DNA of 64,000 nucleotides from the NCBI GenBank assembly GCA_003228115.1, contig QEVV01000002.1, positions 186,001-250,000 on the forward strand, in the 5' to 3' direction. This document shows positions 27,048-36,971 of the stretch, one piece after another. The position numbers and the translations under genes are program-made. The first letter of the stretch is position 1, and the number at the start of each line of letters is the position of its first letter. The stretch comes from Chloroflexota bacterium (GTDB lineage Bacteria; Chloroflexota; Dehalococcoidia; Lucifugimonadales; SAR202-VII-2). The notes beneath the pieces are model-generated. The model was not told the origin of the DNA. It saw nothing but the letters and a program-made list of their open reading frames with translations, and made no database searches.

Positions 27048-28520
27048 CTAGGACTGGCTGTCCTGCCCACCGTGCAGCGCAAGGGACATTTCCCCCTTCT
27101 GCACAACGACGTGCCTGAAGCCACGCCTCTTCACCAATTCGTCGAGAAGCATGACCAACGGCTGGCGAACGCTGAGGAAGTCTCCAGGCTGGCTACCCTT
27201 GCCAACCAGACCGACATAGTCGTCACCGGCGTAAACCCTGACCAACAGCTCTTCATCGGAGATGTTGTCCCCGTACTTGTGTCGAAGCTCTTTGAGAGAC
27301 GGCTCAGGCTGCTCCCACCGGGCCCATTCCCTAGCTCGGCCACGGTCGAGAATCTTGGCTCGCACTTCCTGGTCCATATCGGTCACCGGCTCCCGGCCCC
27401 AGAAGCCCAGAGCGTACTGAATGACTTCGTCGCTGACCTGCTTGTACCGCTCCCCCACGATGACGTTTATGGCGGCCTGGCTCCCAACAAACTGAGAGAG
27501 CGGCGTCACCATGATGGGATAGCCAAACTCCGCCCGCACCCGCACCGCTTCTTCAAGCGTCTCCTGGAGCCGGTCCTCCATGCCAACCAACCTCAACTGG
27601 TACGCAAGGTTAGAGATCATGCCGCCCGGGATTTGATGGTGGTAGATGGACTGGTCGAACAGCCGGGGCTCGCCAATCGGCATGTCGTGATGATGAGCGA
27701 TGGACGTGAGATTCTCCATTGCTGGCCCAAGAGCCGCCTCGTCCAAAACCGTGTCGAAGCCCAGCGCGCGCAGGTTCTGCGCCACGTTAAAAACTGAGGG
27801 CTGCGCGGTGCCATTCGCCAAGGGCGGCAACGATGTGTGGATGTACTTCACTCCACCCTTAGCAACTTCCAGCGCATTCAACGGGGCCAATCCGTTGTTG
27901 CAATGAGCGTGAAACTCTATCTCAATGTCGCCTGCCGACTCCTGAAAGATGGGAAGAAGCTCCCGCGTTCGCTCTGGAGTGAGGAGCCCCCCCACGTCCT
28001 TGAAGCAGATGCGGTATGGCTTGAGGTCGGCGGCCTGCTTGACCCGTTCTCGGTAGTACTCGTTGGTATGTTTGGCCGATTCGGAGTAGATCACGTTCAT
28101 GACCACTTTGACGCCGCACTTGTTGATGTCCGAGTGCTCATCGGCAAAGCTGGGAAAATCGTTCCAGGGGTCTGAGGTTCTGGTCACGGTCAGGCCGTAA
28201 GCGACGCACATGTCCATGAGCAGCTTCCCGGCAGAGAAGGGCACCTTGCTCAATGCGCCTCGTATGCCGCCGTGGACGCGTAGCTCCGTCTTGGGGTTGA
28301 GCTTCATTCCAAGCTTCAGCCACTCGAAGGAGTCCTCCCCGAGATGATGTGCCATCTTCCGGATCTGACCCGATGGCGCGTAGAACTCAATGGCGTCGAA
28401 GCCGGCGGCATCCAGGTACGGCAGCGCGGAGAGCATCATGCCCGTTTTCATGTTCAGAGCCCACAGACTCTGGCTCCCGTCGCGGATGGTCGTGTCTATG
28501 AACTTGATCTCGTTAGCCAT
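27048..28520 (-). CDS. HMGL-like carboxyltransferase (pyruvate carboxylase B / oxaloacetate decarboxylase alpha type)
   Basis: A 490-residue protein from the MANEIKFIDTTIRDGSQS start; the frame runs 52 codons further upstream without conserved sequence or a better ribosome site. The HMGL barrel has TIRDGSQS (11-18), ICFKDVGGLLTP, where the lysine is the usual carboxylated residue, and EFHAHCNNGLAPLN with the metal-binding histidines. The following conserved domain (PGGMISNLAYQLR, then GREPVTDMD) matches carboxyltransferase subunits. There is no C-terminal biotin domain. It would transfer CO2 between carboxybiotin and pyruvate/oxaloacetate if a biotin protein is supplied elsewhere, or act as a decarboxylase. 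Confidence 0.8.
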   Translation of the reverse strand: MANEIKFIDTTIRDGSQSLWALNMKTGMMLSALPYLDAAGFDAIEFYAPSGQIRKMAHHLGEDSFEWLKLGMKLNPKTELRVHGGIRGALSKVPFSAGKLLMDMCVAYGLTVTRTSDPWNDFPSFADEHSDINKCGVKVVMNVIYSESAKHTNEYYRERVKQAADLKPYRICFKDVGGLLTPERTRELLPIFQESAGDIEIEFHAHCNNGLAPLNALEVAKGGVKYIHTSLPPLANGTAQPSVFNVAQNLRALGFDTVLDEAALGPAMENLTSIAHHHDMPIGEPRLFDQSIYHHQIPGGMISNLAYQLRLVGMEDRLQETLEEAVRVRAEFGYPIMVTPLSQFVGSQAAINVIVGERYKQVSDEVIQYALGFWGREPVTDMDQEVRAKILDRGRAREWARWEQPEPSLKELRHKYGDNISDEELLVRVYAGDDYVGLVGKGSQPGDFLSVRQPLVMLLDELVKRRGFRHVVVQKGEMSLALHGGQDSQS

Positions 28521-28783
28521 GTACTCCACTGCTCGATGAGTAGGTTTGCCCTCGCCACCCTCAGAGGATAGCGAGGGCAAACACGATACCACGCTGCCTG
28601 CGGCCTCACAATGCAGGCACTGGGATCGCCATGCCTCCACAAACAATCGCCATCTGAGGTCCTGGGTATTCGGCACACCAAGTTACCGCCCGATCGATCC
28701 AGGAACGCCGAAAGTAGTTGATGGAGAGTAGGTCAAGCAGAAAAAGGGAACAAGTAGAGAGGAAACAAGAGGCGCAGGAAAGG

Positions 28784-30898
28784 CTAGTCGATGACCTTAC
28801 GTTTGTTGTTGATGTAGTCCGTCACAACGTACTGGCCTAGGCCGTCCGTAGAGGCTAGAAACGCACGCCCCTTGTTGATCTTGGTCACCGTGCTAATGAA
28901 GCGCGCAGCCCCGGGATCGCGGCCCATCATGAACGTGTTCAGCGTGATGCCGTCCTTGGTGCACCGGACGACCTCTCGAAGGGTGTTTTCGATGCCCCGA
29001 CGCGGGTTGTCCGAATCCTCATCGAGCCAATAACTGTAGGTGGTGGGCTCGCCGTCGGTGATGATAATGATCTGGCGAGTATCCGCCTTGTCGCGCCCTA
29101 GGATTTGCCGGGCCTGGCGGAACGCCTCCTGAAAATTGGTGCCCCCGCCAAACTCAACCCAGTAGGAATCCAGCAACATGTCTGGTTTCAACTTCAGGAC
29201 GAAGTAAGAGAAGGCGACGACAGTGAGTGTGTCCTTGGGAAATTGGGACCGAATGAGCGTGTCGAGGGCCAGTGCCAACCGGCGTCCGGCCTGGAAGTAG
29301 CCCCCCATGAGCATTGAATAGCTCATATCTATCATCAGCACGGTGGCACAGCGGGTCGTTGCCGTTGTCTGAGAGATTTCGAAATCTTCGGGCGTTACCC
29401 TGACCGGTGTGCCCGGACCCTGCCGCATAACAGCATTGGTGATGGTCTTCTGCACGTCGAGCGTGAATGGGTCGCCGAACTCCCAGCGCTTGAACTGCTC
29501 GCCAGCATCGACGCCTGGCCCGGTCTGGGGGAGGTCGTGTGAGCCGGATACGCCTTTGCGGAGCTTGCTGAAAATGTCCTGAAGGGCCTTCTGTCCTATC
29601 TTGCGCATGGCCTGGGGGGTCAGCTCCCAGTTCTTGCCCTTGCGTTGGATGAACCCAGCATCCTCCAGCGCCTTCGTGATCTGCTGGAGCTGCTCCGCCA
29701 TCTCGCCGGCTTCATTGCCCAGCAGCCGCTCTATCTTACTGGCGTCGATTTGGGAAGCATCGTTGGAGCGGGCGGCCTGGATAAGCTCCTTCTCCAACTC
29801 CTCCATGGAGTTCATATCCCCCATGAGACGCATGGCTTCCTGAAGCGTCACCGGCTCGTCACCACCAAAACTGAAATCGTCGCCCTTGGTGCTTCCGGGG
29901 TCGAGGCGCTCCAGGTTGGCGGCAAGCTGCGCCAAATCCCACTGCAATCGCGTGTCTTGCAACAACGACTGCATCATGCCCTCCAATTCCTGACGCATCT
30001 CAGGCGTCATGGAGTTCATGAGGGCGTTCATCTGGGCAATCTGCCGCTCCATGTACTCAAGGAGCTGGTCCAAGTCCTTGATATCCGGGGGGAACAAGTG
30101 TCCCCACTTTTGCATAAACCCGTCGAAGTCAGGCCGCTCGCCTTGCAACCGCTGCTGAAGCATGCGGTTGAGGTCGCTGACCATCTGCTGTATCTCTTTC
30201 AAGGCCTCTGGAGTCATCGACTGGAGGCCCTGCTGGATCCCTTGGAAGTAGCTCTGCATGAGCTGTTGCTGCAGCATCTGAAGCAACAGCTCGAACTCCT
30301 GCCGAGCCGCCGGGTCCATGAAATCGTACTCGCGCAGGTCGCGGATGCGGCCGCCGACGTCTGGGGGCAACTCGTCCATCTTCTCAAGCCGTCGCTGAGC
30401 TATGCCACGGCGCATTTCTTCGAACTCGCCACCAGCCCCAGCCGCGCCTTGTCCTCCTGGAATCGAGGCCCCGGACTGAGCTGACGACCCTGATTGCCCT
30501 TGTCCGCCAGAGGAGGGCGTACCATCAGTTTCGTCCTCGCCCTCGGGTGGTGGTTGGTCGTCGCCATCAGAGGGTTGCTGTTCACCAAGGATGTCCTTGA
30601 GCGTGCCTCGTTCGGTGTCGACGAGCCTGTCCAGTCGCTCCTTGATATCGTCCATCATGGAGCCAAGGTTGTAGCGGTCCAGGTTCTCCTCACGCCGGTT
30701 CCGCAGCCGTTCCAGCAGGTCCTGAAGGCCTTCCATGCGACGCCCACTGGCAAAGTCCGCCCCTCGAGACATGAGGCGGCGTAAGACACCCTGAAGGTCG
30801 CCGGTCTCCAGCATTTCCTGGGCGACATGCTCCATCAGATCATCGTCAGTGAAGCCGATGTCCTGGGTGCCATCCCAACTGCTGTAGCGAACTCGCAT
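28784..30898 (-). CDS. VWA-domain protein with long glutamine/methionine-rich helical region
   Basis: A 704-residue cytoplasmic protein. Residues about 100-160 are a low-complexity acidic, Gly/Ser/Gln-rich linker. A long amphipathic helical region rich in Gln, Met and Leu follows (LLLQMLQQQLMQS and similar). The C-terminal von Willebrand A domain has the MIDAS motif DMSYS and an ITDGEPT loop, which bind a divalent metal. Such proteins often pair with a MoxR or magnesium-chelatase-like AAA ATPase in enzyme maturation, but none is encoded next to it. It sits 30 bases downstream of the substrate-binding-protein gene on the same strand. The role is unknown. Confidence 0.75.
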   Translation of the reverse strand: MRVRYSSWDGTQDIGFTDDDLMEHVAQEMLETGDLQGVLRRLMSRGADFASGRRMEGLQDLLERLRNRREENLDRYNLGSMMDDIKERLDRLVDTERGTLKDILGEQQPSDGDDQPPPEGEDETDGTPSSGGQGQSGSSAQSGASIPGGQGAAGAGGEFEEMRRGIAQRRLEKMDELPPDVGGRIRDLREYDFMDPAARQEFELLLQMLQQQLMQSYFQGIQQGLQSMTPEALKEIQQMVSDLNRMLQQRLQGERPDFDGFMQKWGHLFPPDIKDLDQLLEYMERQIAQMNALMNSMTPEMRQELEGMMQSLLQDTRLQWDLAQLAANLERLDPGSTKGDDFSFGGDEPVTLQEAMRLMGDMNSMEELEKELIQAARSNDASQIDASKIERLLGNEAGEMAEQLQQITKALEDAGFIQRKGKNWELTPQAMRKIGQKALQDIFSKLRKGVSGSHDLPQTGPGVDAGEQFKRWEFGDPFTLDVQKTITNAVMRQGPGTPVRVTPEDFEISQTTATTRCATVLMIDMSYSMLMGGYFQAGRRLALALDTLIRSQFPKDTLTVVAFSYFVLKLKPDMLLDSYWVEFGGGTNFQEAFRQARQILGRDKADTRQIIIITDGEPTTYSYWLDEDSDNPRRGIENTLREVVRCTKDGITLNTFMMGRDPGAARFISTVTKINKGRAFLASTDGLGQYVVTDYINNKRKVID

Positions 30899-30928
30899 TA
30901 GTACCCTATCCCGTCTTTCCGTTCGAGC

Positions 30929-31864
30929 CTAGCCAACCAAGCTCAAGGTGTTGGAAGCAAAGACTTCATCAACCTTGAAAGCCTGGGGAATGACCTTCTG
31001 GTCTACGGCGTGCTGTATCACGGTTTCCAGAATCTGCCGGTTTGGGCCAATACCGTACGGAACCGGATCAGGGCCTACCACTTCATTGATGGCCAGCTGG
31101 GCCTTGTCGGCATCGGACAGGTCATTGCCAGCGGCCAGCCGGTCCAAGTACAACTTCTTCGCAGCGACGAAGGCGTCGAACAACGCGGTGGCGACCGAAG
31201 GGTCAGCTTGGAGCACCTCGTCCTTGACCACAACCGTGTGGTTGATGGGATACAGGCCTGTCTTGCGGAAAGATTCAAAGGCGGTGTTGCGGGCGTCAGG
31301 AATGAGAGGCTTCACGTCCTCCGAATCCACCGAGACGCCAATGGCAGCGGCAATTTCGCCTGACTGAAGCATTTCCTCCAGCGTCTTGCCCTCGCCGATC
31401 GGCACAACGTTCGCCGGGTACTCGTACTCGGCAACGTGCTCATCGCCGGAGAGCATCCAGGTCACTTTGCTTGGATCCAGGCCATACTCGCTCTGCAAAA
31501 TGCCCCGAATCCACAGGCCGGTGGTTACGGTGTAGCCCCGGTTGACCCCAACCTTTTTGCCCTCAAGGTCCTTTGGGCTGTTAACGCCTGCCTTAGTGTT
31601 GTAGGCGATGGCCCCATGATGAAAGGCGCGAACAGGAAAGACGGGAATGGCCGTGAAGGGCTTCCCATAGGCCTTGGCGCACAGATAGGTGGTAATTGCC
31701 ATCTCAGCCACATCGAACTCCAGGCCCCGCACCATACGGCGAAACGCAGCGATGATGGGAGAGACCTCTATGAACTCCAAATCCTGGCCTTGAGCCTTCA
31801 CGGTGCCGTCAAGAAAGGCGGATGTATGGCCATATTGACCAAGGGTTGTTTTTAAAGCTGCCAT
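30929..31864 (-). CDS. Substrate-binding-like protein related to 4,5-dihydroxyphthalate decarboxylase
   Basis: A 311-residue protein with the periplasmic-binding-protein fold (NMT1/Pht5 type). Visible blocks are FDVAEMAITTYLCAKAYG near residue 50, FPVRAFHHGAIAYN near 75, and PKDLEGKKVGVNRGYTVTTG near 95. There is no signal peptide, which fits the cytoplasmic decarboxylase branch better than an ABC transporter binding protein. If so it would remove CO2 from a dihydroxyphthalate-like acid. The start is ATG 31864, with GGAAGGAG seven bases upstream; an in-frame start 30 bases earlier is less likely. No transporter genes adjoin. Confidence 0.75.
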   Translation of the reverse strand: MAALKTTLGQYGHTSAFLDGTVKAQGQDLEFIEVSPIIAAFRRMVRGLEFDVAEMAITTYLCAKAYGKPFTAIPVFPVRAFHHGAIAYNTKAGVNSPKDLEGKKVGVNRGYTVTTGLWIRGILQSEYGLDPSKVTWMLSGDEHVAEYEYPANVVPIGEGKTLEEMLQSGEIAAAIGVSVDSEDVKPLIPDARNTAFESFRKTGLYPINHTVVVKDEVLQADPSVATALFDAFVAAKKLYLDRLAAGNDLSDADKAQLAINEVVGPDPVPYGIGPNRQILETVIQHAVDQKVIPQAFKVDEVFASNTLSLVG

Positions 31865-31914
31865 GCCTCGCTCCTTCCGAATGTGTAGGCCCAATTCCGT
31901 GCGGCAAGTTTACG

Positions 31915-32658
31915 TCAAAGGAGTCGGAAGCGTCGAGGCATGGCGGGGGCAGGCTTTGGCGAGGCGAAAGTAGTCTCTGCTGCCCTCTCCAGAACTTGCG
32001 CTCTGGCCCGTGCTCTAAGGGAAAGCACAGTCAGCCGAATAGCCATTGCCTGCATCCATAGGAACATCAGGCCAGCGAACGCCCGCTCCACAGCGCCTTG
32101 CCAGACCCTCAGGTAGTCGATGAACATCACCGACACGAAGAAGGCAATCACCAACGCGACCGTTAACGAGAATGTCCTGTAGCCTCTCCACTGTGGGTTC
32201 CTTTGGAAGGCGCCGGCAAGCAGGATGGGGCCGAAAACGGCCCCGCCCATGACAACAATGGTGAAAATCTGGTGCCCGACGGCAGAGTTGAACAAGACCC
32301 TTGAAGACGGGTCGTTGGAAAAAATGCCAGCCCCAATCATGCCCACGCCACCAAGGCTAACTAGCAAGGCTCCAGTCCTGCGCCAACCCTTCGGAGCAAC
32401 GGCTAGGAAGATGGCAAAGCCGAAAAGAATGGTGAGAATGCCTGAGATGATGAACCCGCCAATGTTCATCAGGGAGGCGTAGGTTGTGCTTCCCCGTCCC
32501 AGGTCGCTCACCAATTGGCTTATTGGATCGTGGTCGGGGCGATAGAAGTTGGCTATGCCGACAGAGATGCCAAAAAGCGCGGGGCCGATGATACCGCATG
32601 AGGCTAGTAGCCCAACGGCTCTTTGGCGACCAGCGAGGTTCTCAAGTAAGCGCCCCAC
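31915..32658 (-). CDS. DUF998 family membrane protein
   Basis: A 247-residue integral membrane protein with about six hydrophobic helices. It has the DUF998 pattern: GIIGPALFGISVGIANFYRPDHDPISQLVSDLG at the start, where the charged RPDHDPIS loop is typical, and a C-terminal basic tail. The function of the family is unknown. It follows uvrA on the same strand with a 38-base gap and may be cotranscribed with it. Confidence 0.7.
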   Translation of the reverse strand: MGRLLENLAGRQRAVGLLASCGIIGPALFGISVGIANFYRPDHDPISQLVSDLGRGSTTYASLMNIGGFIISGILTILFGFAIFLAVAPKGWRRTGALLVSLGGVGMIGAGIFSNDPSSRVLFNSAVGHQIFTIVVMGGAVFGPILLAGAFQRNPQWRGYRTFSLTVALVIAFFVSVMFIDYLRVWQGAVERAFAGLMFLWMQAMAIRLTVLSLRARARAQVLERAAETTFASPKPAPAMPRRFRLL

Positions 32659-32696
32659 GGCTGCTTCCCAGTATCCTCCAGACAGGTCTCGATACC

Positions 32697-35624
32697 CTAC
32701 GCCGGCGCTGCGCTCTTTGCCCTGCGGCGCTTGGCGGCTGGCGGCTTTACATCTTCCGCCTTTACGAGTTCCTTCAAGTAGAGAGCGGTAGCTGAACCCT
32801 CTACGCTGGCCACCTGTTCCGGCGTGCCTTGCGCAATGACGCTGCCACCACTATCGCCAGCGCCGGGCCCAAGGTCAATAATCCAGTCAGCATTTTTGAT
32901 CAGGTCCAGGTGGTGTTCGATAAGCACCACCGTGTTGCCGGTATCAACCAGGCGGTGTAGGACACGAAGCAGAGCCGCAGAGTCAGAGAAGGCGAGCCCC
33001 GTTGTAGGCTCATCCAGGATGTACAGAGTCTTTCCTGTGGCCCTACGTGAAAGCTCGGTAGAAAGCTTAATCCTTTGTGCCTCTCCCCCGCTCAGGGTTG
33101 TCGCTGGCTGACCCAAGCGAATGTAGCCAAGCCCAACGTCCCGCATGGTCTCCAGCTTTGGCCTGATCTTGTTGAAGGGCTCAAAAAACTCCAGGGCTTC
33201 CTCAACAGTCATGTTGAGAACTTCAGAGATGTTCTTGTCCTTGAAGGTAATCTCCAGAGCCTCGCGATTGTAGCGCTTGCCTCGGCAAACCTCGCATGGC
33301 ACTTCAACGTTCGGCAGAAACTGCATCTCGATTTGTACATAGCCGCCGCCCCCACAGGCCTCGCAGCGTCCACCCTTGACGTTGAACGAGAATCGCCCCG
33401 CCTTGTAGCCACGCATGCGGGACTCCGGAACGGCGGCAAACAACTCGCGTATGGGCGTGAACGCGCCAACGTAGGTGGCCGGGTTGGACCGCGGCGTCCT
33501 GCCGATAGGTGCCTGATCAATGTTGACTATCTTGTCTATGTGCTCGATTCCCTCGATACCATCGCTGGCCCCGGGCCGCTCCCTGGCTCTATTGAGCACC
33601 TGCGCCAGCTTCTTGTAGAGCACCTCATAGACCAGACTGCTCTTACCGCTGCCCGATACACCAGTGACGCATACCAGCCGTCCAAGAGGAAACGCCACAT
33701 CGACACCGTTCAGGTTGTTTTCGCGGGCACCCTTCACCGTCATCCAATTGCCGTTTCCCTGGCGGCGTTTTTCGGGAACCGGTATCCGAGTCCGGCCTGA
33801 CAGATACGCTCCGGTAATCGACTTCGGTTCCTGGGAGACTTCCTCAACAGTCCCTTGGGCGATCACCATCCCGCCGTGTTCCCCTGCACCGGGGCCCAAA
33901 TCGATGATTTGGTCGGAAGCCCGCATGATAGCTTCGTCGTGCTCCACGATGAGCACCGTGTTTCCTAAGTCTCGGAGCCGCTTGAGGGTTTCAATGAGAA
34001 GGTGGTTGTCGATCGGGTGGAGCCCTATGGACGGTTCATCGCAGACGTAGAGGACGCCCATCAACCCAGAGCCGATCTGTGTGGCCAAGCGAATGCGCTG
34101 GGCCTCTCCGCCGCTGAGGGTAGACGCCTGGCGGCCCAATGACAGGTAGTCCAGACCGATCTCCTCCAGAAAACGCAGCCGCCCCAAGATTTCCTTGAGT
34201 ATCTGGTTGGCAATGGTGTGCTGGCGTTCGGTCAGGACGGAGTGGCTTCCGTTGTCGGAAGGTCCCTCGCCTTGGAGGCGTTTCACCCACTGGACGGCCC
34301 GGCCAATGGACTGTTCCGTGACTTGGATGATGTTCCTGTCGTCAATGAGCACCGCTCGCGACTCAGGCTTCAATCGCTTGCCGTCGCAGGACGGGCAAGG
34401 CCGGGCAGACATATATCGCTCTAGTTCACTCCGCATGTAATCCGATTCGGTCTCCCGATACCGCCGCTCCAGGTTGGAAACGACGCCCTCATAGGTGGTC
34501 TCCCAACTGAATTCGCGGCCCAGGTGGGTACGGTGCCGCACCCGAAGGGGTTTGTCACCAGTGCCATAAAGAATCATCTTCTGAAAGTCTTCAGAGAGGT
34601 CTGCCCATTTGGTGCGCGTCGAGAAATCGTACTGCAAGGCCAGGGACTCGAGGATGCTGCTGTACCACCCGCTTGAAGTCCCGGCCCGTGACCATGCCGT
34701 GATGGCCCCTTCTGAAATGGAAACGTCCTTGTTCACCACAACAAGGTCAGGATCAACTTCCAGCTTGACACCCAAACCGGTGCAGGCAGGACAAGCGCCA
34801 TGTGGACTATTGAAACTGAACGTCCTGGGCTCTATTTCCGGAAAGCTGATGCCACAGTGCATACAGGCGAAGTGTTCGCTGAAGAGGTGCTGGGCGCCGC
34901 TGTCGAAATCAACGATGAGGACAATGCCCGCCCCTAGCTTCAGTGCCGTTTCAACAGAATCCGTGACCCTGCTTTGCTCGGCGCTGTCTCCAATGACCAA
35001 GCGGTCGACCACGACCTCCACCGAATGGCGAAGCTTCTTATCCAGCTCAGGCACTTCGGCAAGATCGTGTACCTGTCCGTCAACGCGGACTCGAACGTAG
35101 CCACCCTTCCGGGCGTCCTCGAATAGGTCTTTAAACTCGCCCTTGCGGTCCTGTATCAGCGGGCCCAAGACCATGATCCGCGTGCCCTCAGGCAAGGCCA
35201 TGACTGCATCGACGATCTGTTGGATTGTCTGTTTTTCGACGGGGCGGCCACAGTTGTGGCAATGGGGTTGGCCTATGCGGGCGAAAAGAAGGCGGAGGTA
35301 ATCGTAGACCTCGGTAACGGTGCCCACAGTGGAACGAGGGTTGTGAGACACCCCTTTCTGGTCTATGGAGATGGCCGGAGACAGCCCATCGATATAGTCA
35401 ACGTCGGGCTTCTCCATGAGGCCAAGGAACTGTCGAGCGTAGGCGGAAAGGGACTCGACGTAGCGGCGCTGACCTTCAGCGTAAATAGTATCGAAGGCAA
35501 GGGAACTCTTCCCGGAACCAGACACGCCAGTGATGACCACCAGCTCGCCCCGCGGGATAACTACGTCAATATTCTTGAGGTTGTGTTCCCTAGCCCCCTT
35601 GATAACGATATTGTCCAGCGGCAT
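32697..35624 (-). CDS. uvrA: Excinuclease ABC subunit A
   Basis: A 975-residue UvrA, the damage-sensing ATPase of nucleotide excision repair that loads UvrB. Two ABC cassettes are present: Walker [10 protein letters not shown] near residue 33 and again near 645, two [16 protein letters not shown] signature motifs, and zinc modules CHNCGR...CMHCG in the first half and [16 protein letters not shown]...[10 protein letters not shown] in the second. Length and domain order are ordinary except for a somewhat extended basic C-terminal tail ([16 protein letters not shown]). GGAG precedes the ATG. I saw no convincing LexA site upstream. Confidence 0.97.
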   Translation of the reverse strand: MPLDNIVIKGAREHNLKNIDVVIPRGELVVITGVSGSGKSSLAFDTIYAEGQRRYVESLSAYARQFLGLMEKPDVDYIDGLSPAISIDQKGVSHNPRSTVGTVTEVYDYLRLLFARIGQPHCHNCGRPVEKQTIQQIVDAVMALPEGTRIMVLGPLIQDRKGEFKDLFEDARKGGYVRVRVDGQVHDLAEVPELDKKLRHSVEVVVDRLVIGDSAEQSRVTDSVETALKLGAGIVLIVDFDSGAQHLFSEHFACMHCGISFPEIEPRTFSFNSPHGACPACTGLGVKLEVDPDLVVVNKDVSISEGAITAWSRAGTSSGWYSSILESLALQYDFSTRTKWADLSEDFQKMILYGTGDKPLRVRHRTHLGREFSWETTYEGVVSNLERRYRETESDYMRSELERYMSARPCPSCDGKRLKPESRAVLIDDRNIIQVTEQSIGRAVQWVKRLQGEGPSDNGSHSVLTERQHTIANQILKEILGRLRFLEEIGLDYLSLGRQASTLSGGEAQRIRLATQIGSGLMGVLYVCDEPSIGLHPIDNHLLIETLKRLRDLGNTVLIVEHDEAIMRASDQIIDLGPGAGEHGGMVIAQGTVEEVSQEPKSITGAYLSGRTRIPVPEKRRQGNGNWMTVKGARENNLNGVDVAFPLGRLVCVTGVSGSGKSSLVYEVLYKKLAQVLNRARERPGASDGIEGIEHIDKIVNIDQAPIGRTPRSNPATYVGAFTPIRELFAAVPESRMRGYKAGRFSFNVKGGRCEACGGGGYVQIEMQFLPNVEVPCEVCRGKRYNREALEITFKDKNISEVLNMTVEEALEFFEPFNKIRPKLETMRDVGLGYIRLGQPATTLSGGEAQRIKLSTELSRRATGKTLYILDEPTTGLAFSDSAALLRVLHRLVDTGNTVVLIEHHLDLIKNADWIIDLGPGAGDSGGSVIAQGTPEQVASVEGSATALYLKELVKAEDVKPPAAKRRRAKSAAPA

Positions 35625-35742
35625 GGACGCTCCATGTTGAAATTAGTCCCTACATTGTAGCGTAGCGGTTCTCAGAGCTTGCTGTTAGGGGCTCTTTACA
35701 CAGTCCGTCATCCAGCGGCGCCACACTCGCTGCGTCCCTTCG

Positions 35743-35774
35743 GCAGGCCCCGCCTAGAGAAGGGCGGGGCCTGC
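35743..35774 (-). terminator. GC-rich hairpin after the LigB-LigA gene
   Basis: A perfect 12-bp stem (GCAGGCCCCGCC at 35743-35754 with 35763-35774) and an eight-base loop lie just past the stop codon of the minus-strand dioxygenase. There is no T-run, so it is a weak terminator candidate or a message-stabilising element. The rest of the 156-base gap to uvrA shows nothing else clear. Confidence 0.5.
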
Positions 35775-35780
35775 TGAGGC

Positions 35781-36914
35781 TCAGGCGTCGGCAGCCGCTG
35801 CAAGGCGGCGTTGGTGCGCCTGGATAACGAGAATGCTTGTTAGCGTAAGAATGGGATGAGCTCCCAGATCGACCATAGGCTTGACCTGAAGGGTCTTGAC
35901 CGCTTCGATCTGTTCTGGCTCTAGGCCCTCTCGCTCGCTGATAACGGCGTCCATGTCTTCAAAGAAGCGTTCTCGGAGAGAGGCGCTTCCTCGGAGATCC
36001 ACAAGAAGCTTCTGCATTGAGTAGGTATTGGACGGCGGGTATTTGTAGAACTCGTAGCCCGCACCCTTGAACTGGAAGCCACCGTACTTGGGTTCGGTGC
36101 GCGCTGGCGGAGGAGTGGAGCGGCCCGGCAAGAATCGCATGACCGCGTGGCCGTGGTGCGATGTAGGTTGATAGGAAAGAAGTTCTCCCTGTTGCGGCCC
36201 AATGGCGCCGAACATGACCATCCAGGTCAGCATTTCCGTGTTCCCCACCTCATCAAGGTCTGAGCCACTAAGGGCCATCAAATCATCCAGCGCGCCGTTC
36301 TCCATTTCTCTGATCGCCCAGCGGTCGAAGTCATATTCCGGATCGTAGTATTTCCAAGTACCTGGGTAATGCGACATGCCTCCGCTGGCCACAATGGCCA
36401 CCCGCTCTGGACGCCCCTCTATGACCTTGGCAAGTGCCCGCCCCAGGTCAGCGCAGCGCTTGGGAGTGGGTAGCGGAGGTAGGTACACATTTACCATCAA
36501 GGGGACTACGGGAATATTGCGGCCCTCGTGAACGTACTCCAAGGGCGTGGAGAAGGCATGGCCGAGAAGGGCATTTTCCGAAAAGGTCAGATCGAAACCA
36601 GCGTCAATGAGCCCTTCCAGAAGTGCCTTCGCCAGCGGCTGGTGGTTCGGGACCTCGTGCCTCGTGTGAGCGAAGGCAGCCTTCGTCCGCTCGCCGGTGA
36701 CGAGGGCAAAAGTAGGCACGGCGTCTAGGAAGTAGGTCTCCAGGTGATCAATGCCAATGAGCAACAGCACATCAGGATTGGTTTCGTCCAACACCTTTCC
36801 AAGCTCGCGCATAGCAGCGATGCCTGCTTGGAGTTGGGCTTGATCTTCTTCCGGCGGGAGCGTGACCAGTTGAGGGGCGTGAACAGTTGCCATGGCAGCG
36901 ACAATGCTACCCAT
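35781..36914 (-). CDS. Class III extradiol dioxygenase, LigB-LigA fusion
   Basis: A 377-residue protein. Residues 1-270 are a LigB-type class III extradiol ring-cleavage dioxygenase with candidate Fe(II) ligands H12 and H57 and a later glutamate in GNTEMLTW; GGMSHYPG near 185 carries the catalytic histidine seen in the family. Residues about 285-370 resemble the small LigA subunit (LLVDLRGSASLRERFFEDMD and PMVDLGAHPILT). In protocatechuate 4,5-dioxygenase these are separate chains; here they are joined, catalytic part first. It probably cleaves a catechol-type ring meta to the hydroxyls. It lies downstream of prs with a 57-base gap. Confidence 0.85.
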   Translation of the reverse strand: MGSIVAAMATVHAPQLVTLPPEEDQAQLQAGIAAMRELGKVLDETNPDVLLLIGIDHLETYFLDAVPTFALVTGERTKAAFAHTRHEVPNHQPLAKALLEGLIDAGFDLTFSENALLGHAFSTPLEYVHEGRNIPVVPLMVNVYLPPLPTPKRCADLGRALAKVIEGRPERVAIVASGGMSHYPGTWKYYDPEYDFDRWAIREMENGALDDLMALSGSDLDEVGNTEMLTWMVMFGAIGPQQGELLSYQPTSHHGHAVMRFLPGRSTPPPARTEPKYGGFQFKGAGYEFYKYPPSNTYSMQKLLVDLRGSASLRERFFEDMDAVISEREGLEPEQIEAVKTLQVKPMVDLGAHPILTLTSILVIQAHQRRLAAAADA

Positions 36915-36971
36915 TGACGGCCTCCGGATTCAGATTTTGACGGTAAGCGCCTCACCCTTCTCAGCGAGTGC

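Noticed and set aside
29645..30484. 279-residue plus-strand frame opposite the VWA gene
   Set aside because: Leu/His/Val-rich antisense of the Gln-rich helical region; the VWA protein on the minus strand has clear MIDAS motifs.
35625..35700. LexA/SOS operator upstream of uvrA
   Set aside because: No convincing CTG-N10-CAG or GAAC-N4-GTTC type site was found.
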